Shown in pieces: positions 1 through 5,466 of a DNA stretch of 5,466 nt. The DNA is from an uncultured delta proteobacterium (lineage in GTDB: Bacteria; Myxococcota_A; Polyangia; Polyangiales; Ga0077539), in NCBI GenBank assembly GCA_903860995.1, contig CAIOSS010001449.1, forward strand, positions 1 to 5,466. The letters run 5' to 3'. The notes beneath the pieces were generated by a model that was not told the origin of the DNA, did not search any database, and saw nothing but the letters and a program-made list of their open reading frames with translations. The position numbers and the translations under genes were made by a program. Each line of letters begins with the position of its first letter. Position 1 is the stretch's first letter.

Positions 1-679
1 CCTCGTCGCGCACCGGCGGGGCCGCCACGTCGACCCGCACGCCCGACCGGGGCTCGCGCCGGGCCCGCGGCGCCGCGCGCTCGTCCCCGTCGGCGGCCTC
101 GCGCAGGGCCTTGCCGACGGAGTCGAGCAGGCCCGCGACGCCCACCTTCACGGCGTCCTTGAGCTCCTCCGAGGCCCGCGCCATGGCCTCGTCGGCCTCG
201 CGCTTGCGCGCCTTGCGGGTGGCCTTCTCGGCCTTCCGCTCGGCCCGCGCGGCGCGCTCGGCCTGCTGCCGCCGTCGCGACGCGAGCTCGCCCGGCTCGG
301 GGCCGCGCTGGTACCGCCGCCAGTCGGCGAGCAGCCCGAGGCCCCACCCGACCAGCGGCCAGAAGAACCAGAGAAAGTGCGGCGTCACCAGGAGGTTGAT
401 CGCCACGAGGAGGGTCATGACGGACGCGAAGGTGGCCGCGTGGCCCAGCACGGCGCGGCGCCGTCGCTCCTTCCACACGGCGGTCTCGTCGGCCACGGCG
501 CGCTCGGCGTCCTGCTCCTCGATGGCCTCGTCGAGCACCGACTCGTCGAGGTTGAGCTGCCGCAGCACATCCGCGAGCTCGTCCCGGGACAGGGACTGTC
601 CATGCTCCTGCCGGGCGACCGCGCGCCGCAGGATGGCGTCCACCTCGGCCTCGCTGAAACGTCTGCCGCTGTCGCCCAT
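1..679 (-). CDS. 2TM-domain membrane protein, 3' end beyond window
   Basis: The minus strand is open from ATG at 679 to the window edge (226 codons, no stop), so the C-terminus is missing. Residues 7-55 form a charged helical leader (RRFSEAEVDAILRRA, then SRDELADVLRQLNLDE) like the short helical domains often fused to 2TM proteins. Residues 79-99 and 101-118 are two closely spaced hydrophobic helices; HFLWFFWPLVGWGLG followed by DWRRYQRG is the signature I associate with the 2TM domain (PF13239). Residues 127-205 are a Lys/Arg/Glu/Ala-rich, probably coiled-coil cytoplasmic segment. The family has no established function; 2TM domains occur alone or next to LytTR regulators and sensor kinases, and neither is visible here. 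The start at 679 is chosen because the leader domain begins right after it. An AAGGGA (complement of 693-698) lies 13 nt upstream, a long spacing. An in-frame GTG at 703 is an alternative. It is divergent from the gene at 886. Confidence 0.8.
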   Translation of the reverse strand, partial: MGDSGRRFSEAEVDAILRRAVARQEHGQSLSRDELADVLRQLNLDESVLDEAIEEQDAERAVADETAVWKERRRRAVLGHAATFASVMTLLVAINLLVTPHFLWFFWPLVGWGLGLLADWRRYQRGPEPGELASRRRQQAERAARAERKAEKATRKARKREADEAMARASEELKDAVKVGVAGLLDSVGKALREAADGDERAAPRARREPRSGVRVDVAAPPVRDE

Positions 680-810
680 GCGCGTCGACGGGTCCCTTAC
701 CACGTCCGCGGCCGCGCACCGACCGGCGAGCCGCCCGCTGCGGACGCGGGTCGGCGGCGGGGGTGAAAAGCATGGTGCCTGGGTTGGTAGGGGTTGGGTT
801 ATGGTCCTTC

Positions 811-856
811 GGGGAGGGGCTCACGACCAGACGGGTCGGTCGCCCCGATGAACCCC
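811..856 (+). promoter_or_regulatory. Potential stem-loop in the leader of the large membrane-protein gene
   Basis: GGGGC (816-820) pairs with GCCCC (842-846). Inside it CGACC (824-828) pairs with GGTCG (834-838) around a 5-nt loop, with a symmetric 3x3 internal loop between the two stems. GGGG (811-814) can also pair with CCCC (853-856). The structure ends about 17 nt upstream of the AGGGA ribosome-binding site of the gene at 886. No U-tract follows, so it does not look like an intrinsic terminator. A role in translation or mRNA stability is inference only, and high GC makes chance stems common. Confidence 0.35.
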
Positions 857-873
857 TCGACGCTCGCGGCACC

Positions 874-878
874 AGGGA
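874..878 (+). promoter_or_regulatory. Ribosome-binding site deciding the start at 886
   Basis: AGGGA lies 7 nt before ATG 886, a good Shine-Dalgarno spacing. It favours this ATG over the GTG at 763 that also opens the frame. The upstream 41 codons encode a low-complexity peptide unlike a family N-terminus. Confidence 0.65.
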
Positions 879-885
879 CTCGCAC

Positions 886-3102
886 ATGGACAAGATGCTC
901 TTCAGGAACTTCGGCGGACTTCACCAGTTCATGGTCGGCGACGAGGGCGACCTCGCGCGCATCGACGAGCTCGACCCCGCGCGCTGGGCCGCGACGAGCG
1001 CGCCGCTGACCGACCTCCACTGCGACGAAGGCTTCCTGCGCTACATCGACCCCGCGACGACGGGGCGCGTGCGGGTCTCGCAGATCGTCGAGGCGCGCGA
1101 CTGGCTCTTCGCGCGGCTCTCGCAGCGCGACGTGGTGCGCAAGCGGGTCGAGGCGATCCCGCTGGCGGCGATCGACGACAAGACCGAGGCGGGCCTCGGG
1201 CTGCGGGCCGCCGTCGAGCGGGTCAACCGGGAGCAGAAGGCCGCCGACGCGAAGACCGTCTCGCTCGCGGACGTCCGGGCCTCCAAGGCCGGGTACCAGA
1301 AGCTCCTCGCCAACGGCGACGGGGTGGTCCCGCCCGAGGTGGTGCCCGAGGAGGACGTGAAGGTATTCCTCAAGGACGTGATGGACGTCGTGGGGGGCAC
1401 CGCCGACCGCGGCGGCACCCACGGCGTCGACGCCGAACGGCTGAAGCGCTTCGTCGAGCAGGGGAAGCTGTGGGTGGAGTGGCGCGGGAAGGCCGCCGCC
1501 GCGAAGCCGTGGGGCGACGAGACCGACGCCGCCGGCGCGCTCCTGCGGGAGATGGACCCGAAGCTGGAGGCGTACTTCCTCCACTGCGAGCTGCTGCGGC
1601 AGGAGACGCCGGCGCCCGAGAGCCTGCGCCTCGCGCCCGAAGACCTCCGCGCGCTGCGCATGAAGGCCACCGACGACATCGAGCACTACGTGAAGGGCGC
1701 GCCGCTCGCGGCCCCCTCCGCCGACGGGTCGCTCTCGCTCACCGGCCCGGTCAACGTGCTCTACCAGGACCGCTTCGTGGCCCTGCGCGAGACGGTCATC
1801 CGCCGGGTGCTCGGGGCGGGCGTCTCGGCCATCACCCTCGCCGACTGGCAGCGGGTGAAGGCCGCGTTCGAGGGCTTCACGTCCTGGGAGAAGGGCCGCC
1901 CCGCGGACCCCTTCGACAAGCTCGGCGACGACAAGATGAAGGCCTACCTGGAGGGCGGCCTCGCGGCGAAGGTGGAGGCGTACATCGCGCTCGACCTCGC
2001 GGCGGCCAAGGAGATCGGGCAGATCGACGACCTCGAGAAGGTGCTCCTGTACGTGCGCTGGCTGGTCGAGCTGGCGAACAACTTCGTGAACTTCTCCGCG
2101 ATCTACCTGCCGAAGCAGACGGCGCTCGTCGAGGCCGGCTCGCTGGTGATCGACGGGCGGCGCCTGGACTTCTGCCTCCGCGTCGCCAACCGCGCGGCGC
2201 ACAAGGCCGTCGCGGTGCTGAGCAACATCTACCTGGTCTACGTCGAGGTGCTGGAGAAGGAGGGCGGCGAGGTGCTCTACCAGCTCGTCGCGCCGGTGAC
2301 CGGCGGCGAGGCGGGGCGGCTGCGGGTGGGCAAGCGCGGCATCCTCATCGACCTCGACGACAAGGAGTACGACGCGATCGTCACGGAGATCGTCGACAAC
2401 CCCATCTCCGTGAAGCAGGCGGCCTTCGCGCCCTTCCGCCGCGCGGCGGCGATGATCTCATCGAAGATCAACGAGTACGTCGCCAGCCGACAGGCGTCGC
2501 AGGAGTCCGCCATGACGGCGCGGGCCGAGGCGGGCGTGACCGGGGCCCAAACCCAGGTCGAGGCAGGCGCCGCACAGGTGGGCACCAGCGTCAGCGTGGC
2601 CCGCGGGGCGGTGCCGGCGCCCGCCGCGACGACCGCGCCGGCCGAGCCCACGCGGCCGGCGAGCGAGCCCCTCAACCCCAACTCGCTCATCCTGGGCGGC
2701 GGCATGGCGCTGGCGGGCCTCGGCGCCGTGCTCGCGGTCATCTTCGGCGTCATCAGCAGCCTCACGGGCTGGCTCGCCATCCTCGGCGTGGTGCTGGTGG
2801 TGTTGGGCATCTCGGCGCTGCTCGGGTGGCTGAAGCTGCGGCGCCGGAACATGGCCGTGCTGCTCGAGGCCAACGGCTGGGCGGTGAACATCGAGATGAA
2901 GATCACCCGGCCCATGGCGCGGTTGTTCGCGTTCATCCCCGACCTCCCGAAGGGCGCGGTGCTCGACCGCACCGACATGCTCCCCGTCAGCCCGGAGGAC
3001 GAGGATCACACCGTGCGCAACGTGGTGCTGGTGATCCTGCTGGCGGCGCTGATCGCGGGCGCGTGGTTCTTCCGGCGCCGGCTCCTCGGCCTCATGCACT
3101 GA
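886..3102 (+). CDS. Uncharacterised large membrane-anchored protein with degenerate EF-hand-like segments
   Basis: This encodes 738 residues. I recall a widespread bacterial family with the same order of conserved blocks, but it has no assigned function or name that I know. Visible blocks: N-terminal MLFRNFGGLHQF; a segment at 46-75 (CDEGFLRYIDPATTGRVRVS) where relatives, as I remember them, carry a DxDxDGxI EF-hand-like loop; a second half-loop NGDGVVPPE at 143-151; a mostly helical soluble middle; a conserved block at 382-532 including NNFVNFSAIYLP, IDGRRLDFCLRV and VDNPISVKQA (503-511); an Ala/Pro/Thr-rich linker at about 538-598; two membrane helices at about 600-622 and 626-648; then LEANGWAVNIEMKI (660-673); and a third membrane helix at about 711-729 before a basic C-terminus. 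There is no signal peptide, so the large N-terminal part is probably cytoplasmic and tethered by the C-terminal helices. Position 1 of the first EF-hand loop keeps Asp55, but positions 3, 5 and 12 are Ala, Thr and Gln, so calcium binding there is doubtful. It stands alone, with no operon partner. Confidence 0.85.
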   Translation: MDKMLFRNFGGLHQFMVGDEGDLARIDELDPARWAATSAPLTDLHCDEGFLRYIDPATTGRVRVSQIVEARDWLFARLSQRDVVRKRVEAIPLAAIDDKTEAGLGLRAAVERVNREQKAADAKTVSLADVRASKAGYQKLLANGDGVVPPEVVPEEDVKVFLKDVMDVVGGTADRGGTHGVDAERLKRFVEQGKLWVEWRGKAAAAKPWGDETDAAGALLREMDPKLEAYFLHCELLRQETPAPESLRLAPEDLRALRMKATDDIEHYVKGAPLAAPSADGSLSLTGPVNVLYQDRFVALRETVIRRVLGAGVSAITLADWQRVKAAFEGFTSWEKGRPADPFDKLGDDKMKAYLEGGLAAKVEAYIALDLAAAKEIGQIDDLEKVLLYVRWLVELANNFVNFSAIYLPKQTALVEAGSLVIDGRRLDFCLRVANRAAHKAVAVLSNIYLVYVEVLEKEGGEVLYQLVAPVTGGEAGRLRVGKRGILIDLDDKEYDAIVTEIVDNPISVKQAAFAPFRRAAAMISSKINEYVASRQASQESAMTARAEAGVTGAQTQVEAGAAQVGTSVSVARGAVPAPAATTAPAEPTRPASEPLNPNSLILGGGMALAGLGAVLAVIFGVISSLTGWLAILGVVLVVLGISALLGWLKLRRRNMAVLLEANGWAVNIEMKITRPMARLFAFIPDLPKGAVLDRTDMLPVSPEDEDHTVRNVVLVILLAALIAGAWFFRRRLLGLMH

Positions 3103-3111
3103 ACCGATCGA

Positions 3112-4833
3112 TCAGATGTTGGCGCCGTCGTCGGCGGCGTCGGTGGCGGCCCGCAGGTCGCGCGCCACCTCGTGGGGCAGCGGAAACCACCGCAGGGCCT
3201 CGTACTCCGCGGACATCTCGGTCGGCGCCTGCACGTCGTGCGAGCGCGCCCCCACGGCGGCGATCACCGCGCGCGCCTCGTCGAGGTAGCTCTTCAGGGC
3301 CGACAGCGGCTCGGTCGCGTGGCGCGCGCGAAACTCCATCCGTCCGCCCGTGTAGCGCACGTCGCGCAGGCTCATCGGGGCCGTGCGCGGGGCGCGCCGG
3401 TGGGTCCACACGCCCGTCGCCGCGTCGAAGTCGTAGTCCGGGACGAGGCGCCAGCCGTGCTCGGCCACGAGCAGCACGGCCTCGACCACGAACTCGAACA
3501 CCTCCTCGGACAGGAAGTAGTTGAAGTTCAGCCGGAACCAGCCGGGCTTGATGCCCGCGCCGCCGTGCTGCACCTCGCGGTAGTACCGGTCGGCGGTGGC
3601 GCCGTCGATGTGGAAGAGCCGGTGGCCGTAGGGCCCCGCGCACGAGCAGCCGCCGCGCGACTGGATGCCGAAGAGGTCGTTGAGGAGGGCGACGACGAAG
3701 TTCCAGTGGAGGTAGGCCTCGCCGTGGCGCACCAGCATCGAGAGGATCGACAGGCGGTCGAGCGCGGGGTTGCCCAGGATGCGGAGCTTGGGGTGCGCGC
3801 CCCAGCGCGCGATGGCCCGCCGCACGAACGACTCCTCCAGCGCGCGGATGACCGCCGCCCCGACGGCGTCCTTCAACTGGAACACCAGGCCCGCGCGGAT
3901 GGACTCCAGGATCGCCGGCGTGCCTCCCTCCTCGCGGTGCTCGATGTCGGCGATGTACCCGTGCGTCCGCGGCCCCACGTAGAGCACGGTGCCCCCCGCG
4001 GGCACCACCGGGACCTCGTTGGTGAACAGCGCCCGCGCCGCCACGAGCACCCCCGGCGTGCCGGGGCCCCCGATGAACTTGTGCGGCGACAGGAACACCG
4101 CGTCCATGTGCGCGAGCCCCTCCCCCGCCGGGTGCATCTCGATGGCCACGTAGGGCCCCGCCGCGGCGTAGTCCCAGAACGACAGCGCCCCGTGCGCGTG
4201 CAGCAGCGACGCGATGGCCCGGGTGTCGCTGAGGATGCCCGTGACGTTCGACGCCGCCGAGAACGACCCGATCTTCAGGGCCCTCCCCGCGTAGCGCGCG
4301 AGGGCCGCGCGGAGGTCATCGAGGTCGATGCGACCGTCGGCGTCCTCGTCGATGGTGACCACGTCGCAGAGGGTCTCGCGCCAGCTCACCTCGTTGGCGT
4401 GGTGCTCGTAGGGGCCCACGAAGACCACGGGCCGCTCGTCCTGCGGGATGCGCTCGCTGAGCCCCCAGCGCCGGTCGGGCCCGGCCGGGATGCACAGCCC
4501 CATCGCGCGCTGCAGCAGGCTGATCGCGCCGGTGGCCCCGGCGCCGCAGAAGATCACCGCGTCCGTGGCCGCCGCCCCCACCGAGCGCGCGAGGATGGCC
4601 CGCGCGTCCTCGCGGAAGCGGTTGGTCTGCAGGCCCGTGCGCGACGAGTCGGAGTGCGTGTTGGCGTAGAGCGGCATCGCGTGCTGCCGCACGAAGTCCT
4701 CTATGAACGTGAGCGAGCGCCCCGACGCCGTGTAGTCGGCGTAGGTGACCCGCCGCAGCCCGTACGGACCGTCGACGGCCTCGTCGTCACCGATCACCGA
4801 CGCGCGCACCAGGTCGATCAGCGAGGAGTTCAC
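3112..4833 (-). CDS. PLP-dependent aminotransferase class V / cysteine desulfurase-like enzyme
   Basis: This encodes 573 residues from a GTG start. Fold type I class V signatures are complete: FCGAGATGAI (95-104, cofactor phosphate loop); EHHANEVSW (143-151), whose His144 matches the PLP-stacking His of cysteine desulfurases; FWDYAAAGPY (219-228) with Asp221 for the pyridine nitrogen; SPHKFIGGPGTPG (249-261) with Lys252 as the Schiff-base lysine; and RGGCSCAGPYG (393-403) where desulfurases carry the catalytic Cys (Cys396 or Cys398). The protein is about 150 residues longer than SufS/IscS; the extra part after about 465 (DYDFDAATGVWTHRR, then helices) is, as I recall, typical of this longer subfamily. 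Desulfurase chemistry on cysteine is plausible, but the substrate cannot be read from sequence and no Suf, Isc, MoeB or thiouridylase gene is nearby. The GTG at 4833 is chosen because NSSLIDLVRASVIGDD matches the family N-terminus; its ribosome-binding site is poor. An ATG at 4935 would add 34 unlikely residues. Probably cytosolic and monocistronic. Confidence 0.88.
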   Translation of the reverse strand: MNSSLIDLVRASVIGDDEAVDGPYGLRRVTYADYTASGRSLTFIEDFVRQHAMPLYANTHSDSSRTGLQTNRFREDARAILARSVGAAATDAVIFCGAGATGAISLLQRAMGLCIPAGPDRRWGLSERIPQDERPVVFVGPYEHHANEVSWRETLCDVVTIDEDADGRIDLDDLRAALARYAGRALKIGSFSAASNVTGILSDTRAIASLLHAHGALSFWDYAAAGPYVAIEMHPAGEGLAHMDAVFLSPHKFIGGPGTPGVLVAARALFTNEVPVVPAGGTVLYVGPRTHGYIADIEHREEGGTPAILESIRAGLVFQLKDAVGAAVIRALEESFVRRAIARWGAHPKLRILGNPALDRLSILSMLVRHGEAYLHWNFVVALLNDLFGIQSRGGCSCAGPYGHRLFHIDGATADRYYREVQHGGAGIKPGWFRLNFNYFLSEEVFEFVVEAVLLVAEHGWRLVPDYDFDAATGVWTHRRAPRTAPMSLRDVRYTGGRMEFRARHATEPLSALKSYLDEARAVIAAVGARSHDVQAPTEMSAEYEALRWFPLPHEVARDLRAATDAADDGANI

Positions 4834-4853
4834 CGCCCCACCGTACGCGCGAG

Positions 4854-4879
4854 GCCCCGCGGCGCGCCACCCGCGGGGC
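4854..4879. repeat. 9-bp perfect inverted repeat upstream of the aminotransferase gene
   Basis: GCCCCGCGG (4854-4862) and CCGCGGGGC (4871-4879) are exact reverse complements separated by 8 bp. The right edge of the gene (GTG 4833) is 20 bp away, so the element is either a regulator operator or a stem in the 5' leader of the aminotransferase mRNA. All-G/C arms are the main reason for caution. Confidence 0.5.
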
Positions 4880-4902
4880 ACCACAACCCCCAAGCGTCGG
4901 CG

Positions 4903-4932
4903 TTGACAGCCCGGCGGGGTGGGTGGTACCCG
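4903..4932 (+). promoter_or_regulatory. Candidate sigma-70 promoter of the small basic-protein gene
   Basis: TTGACA at 4903-4908 is a perfect -35 hexamer, rare by chance in sequence this GC-rich. The best-placed -10 candidate at 18 bp is TACCCG (4927-4932), which keeps only the leading TA. Transcription would start near 4938-4940, giving a leader of about 65 nt before ATG 5005. The -35 call is fair; the -10 is weak. Confidence 0.4.
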
Positions 4933-4992
4933 CATCGACTCCGCGCCGGGTACTGCCGTGCGCGTCGACCACCGACTTACCAGTCAATCTAC

Positions 4993-4997
4993 CGGAG
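4993..4997 (+). promoter_or_regulatory. Ribosome-binding site of the small basic-protein gene
   Basis: CGGAG lies 7 nt before ATG 5005, an ideal spacing. The frame is open far upstream without a stop, but no ATG or GTG lies between this site and the promoter candidate, so the start at 5005 is well supported. Confidence 0.65.
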
Positions 4998-5004
4998 CAT
5001 CACG

Positions 5005-5184
5005 ATGGGCAAGGGCGATCGCCGTCATTCGCAGAAGTCGATTCAGCGCGCGGGCCAGCGCAAGAAGAAGGAGCGCGCTGCCAAGAAGCTCGCCGAGCGT
5101 GCCGCCCGCTTCGCCAGCGCCGGCAAGGCCGCCGAGAAGAAGACCCGCACCCGCAAGCCCAGCGCCGCCGCCCCCTCGGCCTGA
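5005..5184 (+). CDS. Small very basic protein, possible ribosomal protein bTHX-like
   Basis: This encodes 59 residues, dominated by Lys, Arg and Ala. It begins MGKGDRR, which equals the start of ribosomal protein bTHX (Thermus Thx begins GKGDRRTRRGK). The rest differs: the THX core (GKIWRGTYGK-like) is absent and is replaced by a charged helix (residues 9-37, with RKKKER at 19-24 and KKLAERAARFA at 27-37) and a loose tail KKTRTRKPSAAAPSA. The helix and tail suggest RNA or ribosome binding, or histone-H1-like DNA binding. Codon choice in the first half is relaxed compared with neighbours (GAT, CGT twice, CAT, ATT, GCT), which fits a highly expressed gene. A consensus -35 box and a good ribosome-binding site support real expression. 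It is divergent from the aminotransferase and convergent with the gene ending at 5217. Being a gene is likely; the THX link rests on seven residues and is tentative. Confidence 0.7.
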   Translation: MGKGDRRHSQKSIQRAGQRKKKERAAKKLAERAARFASAGKAAEKKTRTRKPSAAAPSA

Positions 5185-5216
5185 TCGCCCCGCTCTCCCT
5201 CCCCCCTCCCCCGCAC
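5185..5216. other. Pyrimidine-rich convergent intergenic gap
   Basis: The 32 bp between two convergent stop codons are almost purely C/T on the plus strand (CTCTCCCTCCCCCCTCCCCC, 5193-5212). There is no stem with a T-tract, so no intrinsic terminator is visible. The unbroken C-tract would give a G-rich RNA or DNA strand on the minus side. Confidence 0.6.
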
Positions 5217-5466
5217 TCACAGCCCGTCGCGCAGCGCGATCACCGCCGCCCACCAGCGCGCGGCCGCCTCGTCGTCGGTGGTCACCGCGCGCAGGTCGCC
5301 CGTCCAGCAGAGCACCCGCGCCGGGCCCTCGCGCCACCCGGCCAGCAGCGGGTGCCGGCCGGCGTCGTCCTGCGCCCAGAGCGCCACCGTCGCGCCGTCG
5401 CGCAGCCGCACCCGGTCGAGGTGCTGCAGGCGCCGCAGCCAGCGCCCCGCCACCCGCTCGCCCTCC
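5217..5466 (-). CDS. C-terminal end of an unidentified protein, resembles the end of amidotransferase-like membrane proteins
   Basis: This minus-strand frame is open from the window edge to a TGA at 5217-5219 (82 residues), so the N-terminal part lies beyond 5466 and the real start is not in view; the GTG at 5453 is just an internal valine. The segment GRHPLLAGWREGPARVLCWTGDLRA (residues 36-60 of the visible part, where PLLAGW is 39-44) resembles the PLLA-W-GxGRV-x-FTSD block near the end of glutamine-amidotransferase-like domains in large von Willebrand / BatA-like membrane proteins, where it is followed, as here, by a Trp-containing helix (AAARWWAAVIALRDG). Before it, DRVRLRDGATVALWAQDD looks like beta strands. 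This is a family guess from one motif. No membrane segment is visible in this part. Confidence 0.6.
   Translation of the reverse strand, partial: EGERVAGRWLRRLQHLDRVRLRDGATVALWAQDDAGRHPLLAGWREGPARVLCWTGDLRAVTTDDEAAARWWAAVIALRDGL

Larger units (their letters stand above)
680..885. other. Divergent intergenic region between the 2TM gene and the large membrane-protein gene
   Basis: This 206-bp non-coding stretch must hold the promoters of both divergent genes. I see no confident sigma-70 promoter: TATGGT at 800-805 resembles a -10 box but has no matching -35 at 16-18 bp. It holds a G-rich patch (781-819), a potential hairpin (811-856), and the octamer CGGGTCGG twice in the same orientation (747-754 and 832-839), with a partial inverted copy CCGACC at 719-724. 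The repeated octamer could be a regulator site but is also easy to get by chance at this GC content. Confidence 0.6.

Noticed and set aside
703..746. Inverted repeat CGTCCGC / GCGGACG in the divergent region
   Set aside because: The arms are only 7 bp, all but one base G/C, 30 bp apart, and compete with other equally good pairings nearby.
111..851. 246-codon plus-strand frame at the left end
   Set aside because: It is antisense to the 2TM gene, whose minus-strand product has a recognisable domain and two membrane helices; the plus-strand product is Ser/Arg-rich low complexity.
763..885. Upstream GTG start at 763 for the large membrane-protein gene
   Set aside because: The added 41 residues do not resemble a family N-terminus, while ATG 886 has a well-spaced ribosome-binding site and is followed at once by the conserved block.
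799..2202. 467-codon open frame on the minus strand
   Set aside because: It lies fully antisense to the large membrane-protein gene and its translation is Arg/Gly/His/Leu-rich low complexity with no family motif. High-GC genes routinely leave such shadow frames open.
3072..3081. 10-bp palindrome CCGGCGCCGG
   Set aside because: It lies inside coding sequence for an Arg-rich stretch, and G/C-only palindromes of this length are expected here. The same applies to CGCGGCCGCG at 707-716.
3121..3140. GCCG-TCGT-CGGC stem as a terminator for the large membrane-protein gene
   Set aside because: The stem is only 4 bp (3124-3127 with 3132-3135), has no T-tract and lies within the coding end of the aminotransferase.
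1470..3524. 684-codon open frame on the plus strand
   Set aside because: It is a shifted frame of the large membrane-protein gene running into the antisense of the aminotransferase; the product is Arg/Gly/Ala/Pro-rich and has no recognisable domain.
3172..5004. Long plus-strand frame upstream of and in frame with the small basic protein
   Set aside because: It is antisense to the aminotransferase, low-complexity, and the small gene has its own ribosome-binding site and promoter candidate. A fusion start upstream is not supported.

Overview
The window is very GC-rich (strongly G/C at third codon positions) and reads as a bacterial chromosome segment. The best guess for the source is a high-GC Myxococcota-type bacterium or a relative. 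This rests on base composition, on the 2TM protein with a helical leader domain, and on the general look of the proteins. No taxonomic marker gene is present. There is no sign of a mobile element, CRISPR array, rRNA or tRNA.

Layout: five genes alternate strictly in strand (-, +, -, +, -), so each is probably its own transcription unit. (1) 1-679, minus, runs off the left edge: a small 2TM-domain membrane protein with a charged tail. (2) 680-885: a 206-bp divergent intergenic region with a G-rich patch and a hairpin-forming leader. (3) 886-3102, plus: a 738-residue membrane-anchored protein of a widespread but functionally uncharacterised family, with degenerate EF-hand-like segments at the N-terminus and three membrane segments at the C-terminus. 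(4) 3112-4833, minus, convergent with only 9 bp between the stop codons: a PLP-dependent class V aminotransferase / cysteine desulfurase-like enzyme with an intact catalytic set. (5) 4834-5004: a divergent promoter region with a 9-bp perfect inverted repeat and a consensus TTGACA box. (6) 5005-5184, plus: a 59-residue, very basic protein whose first seven residues match the start of ribosomal protein bTHX. (7) 5217-5466, minus, runs off the right edge: the C-terminal end of a protein resembling the terminal part of glutamine-amidotransferase-like domains in large membrane proteins.

The genes do not form an obvious pathway or operon. The region looks like ordinary core or soft-core chromosome with several poorly characterised genes. 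The observations most worth a second look are the possible bTHX variant with a K/R/A-rich tail, the inverted repeat just upstream of the aminotransferase start, the structured leader of the large membrane protein, and that protein itself, which appears to keep an EF-hand-like scaffold without most of the calcium ligands. I see no convincing evidence of a new multi-gene system.
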